A stretch of 10,966 bases of DNA. Source: an uncultured Lachnospiraceae bacterium. GTDB lineage: Bacteria > Bacillota_A > Clostridia > Lachnospirales > Lachnospiraceae. A program made the position numbers and the translations under genes. Below the pieces are notes generated by a model, which saw only the letters and a list, made by a program, of their open reading frames with translations, made no database searches and was not told where the DNA came from. The stretch lies in NCBI GenBank assembly GCA_910587905.1, contig CAJUOF010000051.1, positions 1 through 10,966 on the forward strand. Direction: 5' to 3'. This document shows positions 6,884 to 10,966 of the stretch, piece after piece. Numbering within the stretch: position 1 is the stretch's first letter; every line of letters starts with the position of its first letter.

Positions 6884-6929
6884 CTGCCGCATCATAGATG
6901 AGTGATCATCTATGGTGCGGCAGTTTTTT
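6884..6929 (+). terminator. Intrinsic terminator of the repeat RNA
   Basis: An 18-bp stem (6884-6901 with 6906-6923) with one G-T wobble, a 4-nt loop GTGA, and six T at 6924-6929. It ends 18 nt before the stop codon of the convergent regulator gene. Its outer arm CTGCCGCA/TGCGGCAG is shared with the terminator at 5986-6032. Confidence 0.9.
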
Positions 6930-6947
6930 GTGGTAAATGCCGCCCGC

Positions 6948-7631
6948 TCACAGGTTCAGCAGGGACTTCATCACCTGGTAGCGGGAATCGTTGAACTGTT
7001 CCTGGAAGAGCTCGTCCAGGAGGGCGAGATCCTGCTTGGCAAAGGCTTTCAAAATCTCCTCGTGCTGTCCGGCCACCTCGATCAGGTTGTCGTGCTGCTT
7101 GTAGACCTCGAATTGTTCGAACAGATCCCAGAAGGTGGTGAGAAGCTGCTCCAGGAAGATGTTGTTGGTGCTCTCGAAAAGAATCCGGTGAAACTGGCGG
7201 TCTTCCGCCACGAAGGCCTCTCCCTGCCGGGCCTTGGCCTTCATGGCCTCCACCTGCTGGCTCAAATTCTGGAGCTGCTCGGTGCGGATGCGCTCGATGG
7301 CCCTGGGGAGGGAGTGGATCTCCAGGATCCGTCGGATGTCCAGAAGGTCCAGAAACAGGTTCGGAGTGGCGTGGAGCAGGATGGACCAGGTGTTTAAAAT
7401 CTGCTTGCTGATGTTGGGAGTCTGCACGTAATAGCCGCTCCCCTGCCGGGACTCCAGGATGCCGTTGGCCTCATAGGCGGACAGGACTTCCCGAAGGCTG
7501 GTGCGGCTCACGTTGAAGGCCTGCATCATTTCTTTCTCCGAGGGAAGCTTCTCCCCGGATTTCAGATGCTTGATGATCAGTTCGACGATGCTTTCCTTTA
7601 AAGTTTCTGCATTTGTCTGTTTGCTGCACAT
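6948..7631 (-). CDS. GntR-family (FadR/FCD subfamily) transcriptional regulator
   Basis: A 227-residue regulator. The N-terminal winged helix-turn-helix (about 10-70) has the GntR signature LPSEKEMMQAFNVSRTSLRE followed by the wing GILESRQGSGYYV. The C-terminal all-helical FCD ligand domain (about 90-220) keeps DRQFHRI (Asp144, His148) and QHEEIL (His190). The position that usually carries the last metal-ligand histidine appears to be Gln212 (QEQF), so metal binding or effector recognition may be altered. FCD regulators generally respond to sugar acids, organic acids or related metabolites, and it is the only regulator in the window. It probably controls the flanking catabolic and transport operons. 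The ATG is supported by AGGAGA (7644-7639) at 7 nt. It is transcribed toward the repeat-RNA module and away from the transporter operon. Confidence 0.93.
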   Translation of the reverse strand: MCSKQTNAETLKESIVELIIKHLKSGEKLPSEKEMMQAFNVSRTSLREVLSAYEANGILESRQGSGYYVQTPNISKQILNTWSILLHATPNLFLDLLDIRRILEIHSLPRAIERIRTEQLQNLSQQVEAMKAKARQGEAFVAEDRQFHRILFESTNNIFLEQLLTTFWDLFEQFEVYKQHDNLIEVAGQHEEILKAFAKQDLALLDELFQEQFNDSRYQVMKSLLNL

Positions 7632-7712
7632 GATAGAATCTCCTGTCTATGTTTTGTTTCCTAAAATTACCTTTGAAATCATCGTACAAATAATGTAAAA
7701 TGATTAATATTT

Positions 7713-7736
7713 ATAAGACTATTATACAATACTTAT
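7713..7736. promoter_or_regulatory. Candidate operator (autoregulation) over the regulator's -10 box
   Basis: An imperfect inverted repeat, ATAAGACTATT (7713-7723) against AATACTTAT (7728-7736), centred on ATAC and overlapping the -10 box. A second GTACAAAT half-site lies at 7684-7691. Binding by the GntR protein is inference. Confidence 0.35.
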
Positions 7737-7748
7737 TGAGAAAATCAA
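7721..7748 (-). promoter_or_regulatory. Promoter of the GntR regulator gene
   Basis: On the minus strand, TTGATT (7748-7743), a 16-nt spacer and TATAAT (7726-7721). This gives a leader of about 80 nt before the regulator's ATG. Confidence 0.6.
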
Positions 7749-7839
7749 GGAAAAAATAAAATTATTCTCAGATATTAGTATTATATCGAATCCTTCGCAT
7801 GAAATTGTTTCCACCTGTGCGGTTGAAGGCTTTCTATGT

Positions 7840-8109
7840 CTCCGGCAGGGAGCAGCCGCTTTCGCAGACACGCCCTCTTTTTTGATTTTGCTGCGCCGCC
7901 TATTGCCATCGGACCGGCCTCCATCAAACCGGGTCGGCCGATCCGATGACGCTATACAAAGCACTAGAGCTCGAAAAGACCTCGCTAAGTGCTTTGCATG
8001 TATCGCACGTAAGCGATCAGACTACGGTCGCTAAGTGCTCATAACGATGCTCGCAAAATCTGTAAAATCTTCCTATCGTCTGCTGCAAGCGGCTGTTCCC
8101 TGCCGGGAG
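7840..8109. ncRNA. Candidate large structured RNA or folded repeat element (multi-branched, about 270 nt)
   Basis: Nested inverted repeats fit one fold. The closing stem pairs 7840-7861 with 8087-8109 (22 bp, one G-T pair, one bulged base) and continues after a small internal loop with GCAGAC/GTCTGC (7864-7869 with 8078-8083). An inner stem is GATTTTGC/GCAAAATC (7884-7891 with 8053-8060). Inside are three hairpins: 7907-7919 with 7936-7948 (13 bp, one mismatch), 7957-7965 with 7988-7996 (9 bp), and 8012-8018 with 8026-8032 (7 bp). Strand is unclear: one non-Watson-Crick pair is a wobble only on the minus strand, two others only on the plus strand. No clear promoter or T-run terminator flanks it. 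It could be a non-coding RNA or a miniature mobile or dispersed repeat; I do not recognise a known family. Confidence 0.55.
7982..8039 (+). repeat. 12-bp direct repeat inside the structured element
   Basis: TCGCTAAGTGCT occurs at 7982-7993 and again at 8028-8039. Each copy can supply a 3' arm for the same upstream partners (AGCACT at 7960-7965, AGCGA at 8012-8016), so alternative pairings are possible. Confidence 0.7.
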
Positions 8110-8211
8110 GGCTTGCAGATCAATCGAGGGAAAAATCCCCAAGAGATTGAGATGAATAAAGGGGAAAAACAGGAATTCATAAAATTAATTCAAAAAAATA
8201 TAAAAAATTGA

Positions 8212-8240
8212 TTGACAAATATGAAGAAAGGGTGTATATC
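8212..8240 (+). promoter_or_regulatory. Sigma-A promoter of the sugar transport operon
   Basis: Consensus TTGACA (8212-8217), a 17-nt spacer and TATATC (8235-8240), with start expected near 8247 and a leader of about 58 nt. Just downstream, CACAGTTGTG (8258-8267) is a short inverted repeat inside CTG...CAG and could be an operator. Confidence 0.7.
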
Positions 8241-8304
8241 TATAGTAGACACTGAAACACAGTTGTGCAGAATCACCAAAAGACCATAAGGAGGAAAAGT
8301 AACG

Positions 8305-9444
8305 ATGAAAAAAAGACTGGTTTCCATGATTCTGGCCGGAGCGATGGTGCTCGGCCTGGCGGCCTGCGGAAGCGGCGGAGCTGACGACACGAAGGCGGAG
8401 ACGGGAGCGGAGACCGGGGCGGCGACGGAAGCCGTAACCGAGGCAGAGGGTACGGAGGGAGGAGCGGAGACTCCCGCCGCAGCCGGCACGGAAGGAAAGA
8501 AAGCCAAAGAAGACCTGGTCATCGGCGTGTCCTGGAAGACCTTCCAGGAGGAGCGCTGGGTGAGGGAGCTGGAGATCATGCAGAAGGTCTGCGACGAGCA
8601 GGGGATCAAGATGATCTACCAGGTATCCGAGTATGACGCCATGAAGCAGGCGAACCAGATTGAGAACCTGGTCTCCCAGGGGATCGACATCCTGATCGTG
8701 ACTTCCAACGAGAAGGAAACCGTCAGCAACGCCATGAAGGCGGCGGCGGACGCAGGCGTGTTCGTATGCTATTATGAGGCGACCAGCGGCGAGTGCTACG
8801 CACAGTTTTCCGGCGGAAACGAGGAATACGCCATCGGCAAGCAGATCACGGAGGCGGTTGCCGACATGGGCCTTTCCGGAAAAGTGGCCTTCGTCTACGG
8901 CGACCCGGCGGGCGGCACGGGAATCCAGAAATTCCACGACGGCATGCACGATACCCTGGAAGAGAAAAACTGTGACATTGAAATCGTCGGTGAGCAGTGG
9001 GCGACCAACTGGGATCCCTCCATCGCCATGTCCAACACGGAGAACTGGATTGCCACCTATGGCGACGAGCTGGCGGCCGTCCTGTGCATGAACGACGGTC
9101 TGGCGGGGGGAGCCATTCAGGCCCTCACCGATGCGGGAATGGAAGGCAAGGTCCTGGTGACCGGCATGGACTGTGACCTGGTGGCGCTCCAGAGGATTGC
9201 GGCGGGAACCCAGGTTTCCACGATCCTCAAGAGCGGCAACGAGTATCCGGAGCAGTTCATGAACACCTGCATTGATTACTACATGGGAGACCTGACCATG
9301 GACGACTTTGAATACAAGGAGACGAACAGCGAGGGCGAGGAGATTCCGTTCTTCAACTATCCCGGCAAGGTCATCACCAAGGACAACATTGACGACGTGA
9401 TTGATGCGGGCGTTTACACCCGTGAGGAAATTTACGGAGAATAA
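8305..9444 (+). CDS. Sugar ABC transporter substrate-binding lipoprotein (XylF-like)
   Basis: A 379-residue extracytoplasmic binding protein anchored by lipid. It has a signal peptide MKKRLVSMILAGAMVLGLAA and a lipobox LAAC with Cys21. A low-complexity Ala/Glu/Thr/Gly linker follows (about 22-66), then a two-lobed periplasmic-binding-protein type 1 fold (Peripla_BP_4). The EERWVRE block at 82-88, NQIENLVSQGIDILIV (117-132) and AVLCMNDGLAGGAIQAL (258-274) resemble D-xylose/rhizopine-type binding proteins more than ribose or galactose ones. The usual hinge motif T-V-Y-K is replaced by TILKSGNEYPEQ (306-317), so the ligand may not be xylose. A strong AAGGAGG (8288-8294) sits 10 nt before the ATG. 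It is the first gene of the transport operon; the downstream ATPase supports an importer. Confidence 0.93.
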   Translation: MKKRLVSMILAGAMVLGLAACGSGGADDTKAETGAETGAATEAVTEAEGTEGGAETPAAAGTEGKKAKEDLVIGVSWKTFQEERWVRELEIMQKVCDEQGIKMIYQVSEYDAMKQANQIENLVSQGIDILIVTSNEKETVSNAMKAAADAGVFVCYYEATSGECYAQFSGGNEEYAIGKQITEAVADMGLSGKVAFVYGDPAGGTGIQKFHDGMHDTLEEKNCDIEIVGEQWATNWDPSIAMSNTENWIATYGDELAAVLCMNDGLAGGAIQALTDAGMEGKVLVTGMDCDLVALQRIAAGTQVSTILKSGNEYPEQFMNTCIDYYMGDLTMDDFEYKETNSEGEEIPFFNYPGKVITKDNIDDVIDAGVYTREEIYGE

Positions 9445-9448
9445 TGCC

Positions 9449-10306
9449 ATGGCATTTAAAAATCTGAAAAAAGAGCAGTTTATCCATTCGAATTTTCCCT
9501 ATGCGGGGTATTCGCTGGATTACGCCCTGGATGCCCTGGAACGGATGGGGGCGGGCAAGCTGGAATTTTACGGGGCGGAGCCGCAGTTTTGCATGGACGA
9601 CGCCACGTACCAGGACATGAAGGTGTTAAAGCACAAGCTGGACGCACATGGCTTGAGCGTGGTGGAGATCAATCCGGAGAACTGCGCCTATCCCGTCAAT
9701 CTGGCGGCGAAAAACCCGGCGGCCAGGCTTCGGACCTTCCGGTATTATGAAAACGCCATCCGCACGGCGGGAGTGATCGGAACTCCCTACGTGCTGGTGT
9801 TCCCCGGTTATGCCCTGGCGGACGGGGACGAGGAGGAGGCGTGGAAGCTTTCCGTGGATTCCATGGCCCGCCTGGCGGACATTGCAGAAGCGGAGGGAGT
9901 CACCATCACCTTTGAGGCGACGACCCGCAACCTGACGGTCATCACGGATCATAAAAAGGTCATGGATCTGATCGGCGGCTGCGGCAGGGACAACATGGCG
10001 GTCACCATCGACCTCATGTGCCTGGCCCAGACGGGGGAGTCGGTGCGGGACGTGTACGACATCTGCGGTGCGGAAAAAATCGTGAACGTCCATTATACGG
10101 ACGGCGGCCTGCTTCCCTCCGGGTCCTGGGAGCACAGGATCCCGGGCGAGGGAGAGCTGGATCTGGAGACGAAGCTTAAGGAGCTGGACGAGAACGGCTA
10201 CGGCGGGTATTTTGGAAATGAAGTGATGTGGACGATTGACCCGGCGGTCAAAACACCGGAGGAGGTCTGTAGGAAGCTGCAGGCCTGGTGGGATAAACAT
10301 TTTTGA
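9449..10306 (+). CDS. Sugar phosphate isomerase/epimerase-like TIM-barrel protein
   Basis: A 285-residue protein of the xylose-isomerase-like TIM-barrel (AP endonuclease 2) superfamily, which includes ketose 3-epimerases and IolE/IolI-type enzymes. The metal-binding quartet expected for ketose 3-epimerases is visible in order and spacing: Glu156 (TFEATTRN), Asp188 (VTIDLM), His215 (NVHYTDG) and Glu258 (GNEVM). PGEGELDL at 232-239 is also a family hallmark. It probably isomerises or epimerises the imported sugar or its keto derivative. ATG 9449 is chosen because GGAGA (9436-9440) lies 8 nt upstream; this site is inside the end of the preceding gene, only 4 nt separate the two, and translation is probably coupled. 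An in-frame extension to 9401 would overlap the binding-protein gene and has no ribosome site. Confidence 0.9.
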   Translation: MAFKNLKKEQFIHSNFPYAGYSLDYALDALERMGAGKLEFYGAEPQFCMDDATYQDMKVLKHKLDAHGLSVVEINPENCAYPVNLAAKNPAARLRTFRYYENAIRTAGVIGTPYVLVFPGYALADGDEEEAWKLSVDSMARLADIAEAEGVTITFEATTRNLTVITDHKKVMDLIGGCGRDNMAVTIDLMCLAQTGESVRDVYDICGAEKIVNVHYTDGGLLPSGSWEHRIPGEGELDLETKLKELDENGYGGYFGNEVMWTIDPAVKTPEEVCRKLQAWWDKHF

Positions 10307-10428
10307 GACGTGGCATGCGGGGCTTTCGTGGAAGAGGGAAGCCCCGCATTATTGAAAACGGATGAGAAAGCAAAAAAGCGGGCCGGGTTCTGCGGGGAGC
10401 CGGCCGAGGAAGGGAGGCGCTTACATAC
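10307..10428 (+). other. Intercistronic region with two hairpins before the ATPase gene
   Basis: The first hairpin has an 11-bp perfect stem, ATGCGGGGCTT (10315-10325) with AAGCCCCGCAT (10339-10349), and a 13-nt loop. No T-run follows, so it is more likely an mRNA-stabilising or attenuating element than a full terminator. The second is GGCCGG (10381-10386) with CCGGCC (10400-10405), plus an outer AAGCG/CGCTT pair (10376-10380 with 10418-10422) that partly covers the AAGGGAGG ribosome site (10410-10417). Such hairpins commonly set binding-protein message above ATPase message. Confidence 0.6.
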
Positions 10429-10966
10429 ATGGAAGATTACATTTTGCAGATGAACCATATCACGAAGGAATTTCCCGGAGTGAAGGCGCTGGATGACGTG
10501 ACCTTTGGCATCCGGAGAGGCGAAGTGCACGCCTTGGTGGGTGAAAACGGGGCGGGCAAGTCGACACTGATGAAGGTCCTGAGCGGGGAGCACACGGATT
10601 ACAAGGGAGACATCGTCCTGAACGGGGAAAAGGTGAGGTTCAAGGGGGTCAAGCAGAGCGAGGCGGCCGGAATCGCCATCATCCATCAGGAGCTCGGCCT
10701 GATCCAGACCATGAACGTGTGCGAGAATATTTTCCTGGGCGACGAGGTCTGCCAGAACGGCAGCATCAACTGGGATTACGAATACAAACGGTCCAGGGAG
10801 CTTTTGGACAGCCTGAATCTGAAAGTGAACCCGGCCACGAGAGTGGGCAACCTGGGGATCGGCCAGCAGCAGCAGGTGGAGATCGCAAAGGCCCTCAACA
10901 AAAACTGTAAAATCCTGATTCTGGATGAGCCGACGGCCCCGCTTCCGGAGGACGACTCGGAACGAC
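10429..10966 (+). CDS. Sugar ABC transporter ATP-binding protein (RbsA/XylG/MglA type), C-terminus cut by window edge
   Basis: The first 179 residues of what is normally a roughly 500-residue protein with two fused ATPase domains; it energises import of the sugar delivered by the lipoprotein at 8305-9444. Visible motifs: Walker A GENGAGKST (38-46), Q-loop IIHQELGL (84-91), a signature region LGIGQQQQVEIAKAL (142-156), and Walker B ILILDEPTA (162-170) with catalytic Glu167. The signature normally reads L-S-x-G-Q in this family; here Ser is Gly143. In fused sugar ATPases one of the two sites is often degenerate, so this need not mean loss of function. ATG 10429 has AAGGGAGG 11 nt upstream. The frame is open to the last base; the permease should follow outside the window. 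Confidence 0.92.
   Translation, partial: MEDYILQMNHITKEFPGVKALDDVTFGIRRGEVHALVGENGAGKSTLMKVLSGEHTDYKGDIVLNGEKVRFKGVKQSEAAGIAIIHQELGLIQTMNVCENIFLGDEVCQNGSINWDYEYKRSRELLDSLNLKVNPATRVGNLGIGQQQQVEIAKALNKNCKILILDEPTAPLPEDDSER

Larger units (their letters stand above)
6767..6929 (+). ncRNA. Small non-coding RNA of two tandem structured repeats plus terminator
   Basis: Bounded by its own promoter and an intrinsic terminator, giving a transcript of about 163 nt with no plausible reading frame. It has two imperfect tandem units (6767-6822 and 6823-6877), each with a 6-bp hairpin, a variable A/U-rich spacer, an identical GGGTATAGACTCCCG block and an A/G-rich junction. The first hairpin is conserved by compensatory change (GGAGTT/AACTCC against GGGGCT/AGCTCC), which argues for selection on structure. 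The placement beside a MazF-like gene recalls type III toxin-antitoxin RNAs, whose repeats bind an endoribonuclease of similar fold, but there the repeats precede the toxin gene. A structured RNA associated with pemK genes has also been proposed for Firmicutes; whether this is the same family cannot be tested here. Confidence 0.75.
7632..8304. other. 673-bp gene-free region between regulator and transport operon
   Basis: No credible coding sequence on either strand. From left to right it holds the regulator's leader and promoter (to about 7750), an AT-rich stretch to about 7790, and a GC-richer block with a dense set of inverted repeats (7840-8109). An A-rich stretch follows, then the transport operon promoter and leader (8212-8304). 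A short inverted repeat CCTTC/GAAGG at 7792-7829 borders the structured block. Confidence 0.7.

Noticed and set aside
6912..7397. A 161-codon plus-strand frame opposite the GntR regulator, starting inside the RNA terminator
   Set aside because: Leu/Val/Gly/Glu-rich shadow with no ribosome site; the minus-strand GntR/FCD gene accounts for the region.
7722..7964. An 80-codon minus-strand frame entering the structured element
   Set aside because: No ribosome site, no domain pattern, and it overlaps the regulator's promoter and a stem of the inverted-repeat structure.
8101..8145. A possible terminator after the structured element (GGGAAAAATCCCC)
   Set aside because: The stem is too short and has no T-run on the plus strand.
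8185..9450. A 421-codon minus-strand frame opposite the binding-protein gene
   Set aside because: The plus-strand gene has a lipobox, a ribosome site, a promoter and full family motifs; the antisense frame has none and low-complexity His/Val/Leu composition.

Overview
The window looks like chromosome of a moderately GC-rich clostridium, probably a gut Lachnospiraceae. The signs are strong AAGGAGG-type ribosome sites, sigma-A promoters in AT-rich gaps, an LAAC-type lipoprotein signal, and protein families common in that group. The species assignment is inference.

Layout. (1) On the minus strand lie an edge-truncated zinc alcohol dehydrogenase (1-651) and an aldehyde dehydrogenase (694-2151), one transcription unit. 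(2) A 262-bp AT-rich divergent promoter region (2152-2413) has a near-consensus sigma-A promoter on each strand. (3) A plus-strand operon follows: sorbitol/xylitol-type dehydrogenase (2414-3457), PfkB sugar kinase (3542-4480) and a second, paralogous aldehyde dehydrogenase (4511-5959), closed by a perfect 21-bp hairpin terminator. (4) An AT-rich accessory module (about 6050-6930) holds a PemK/MazF-like toxin gene with no protein antitoxin. It is followed by a separately promoted, about 163-nt non-coding RNA made of two 55-56-nt repeats and its own terminator. (5) A convergent GntR/FCD regulator lies at 6948-7631. (6) A 673-bp gene-free gap (7632-8304) contains an elaborate 270-nt inverted-repeat structure that should fold into a multi-branched RNA, then the promoter of the next operon. 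(7) The plus-strand transport operon has a XylF-like sugar-binding lipoprotein (8305-9444), a TIM-barrel sugar isomerase/epimerase (9449-10306) and an edge-truncated sugar ABC ATPase (10429-10966).

How they fit: leaving out the accessory module and the structured RNA, this is a sugar or polyol utilisation locus under a probable FCD-family regulator. A lipoprotein-dependent ABC importer brings in a pentose- or polyol-like substrate. A NAD-type polyol dehydrogenase and an epimerase would interconvert it, and a PfkB kinase would phosphorylate the product. Two related aldehyde dehydrogenases and a second alcohol dehydrogenase suggest that an aldehyde intermediate or an oxidative branch matters. 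The exact substrate cannot be read from the sequence.

Most unusual are the toxin-plus-repeat-RNA module at 6052-6929 and the large structured element at 7840-8109. Neither is explained by the catabolic genes around it.
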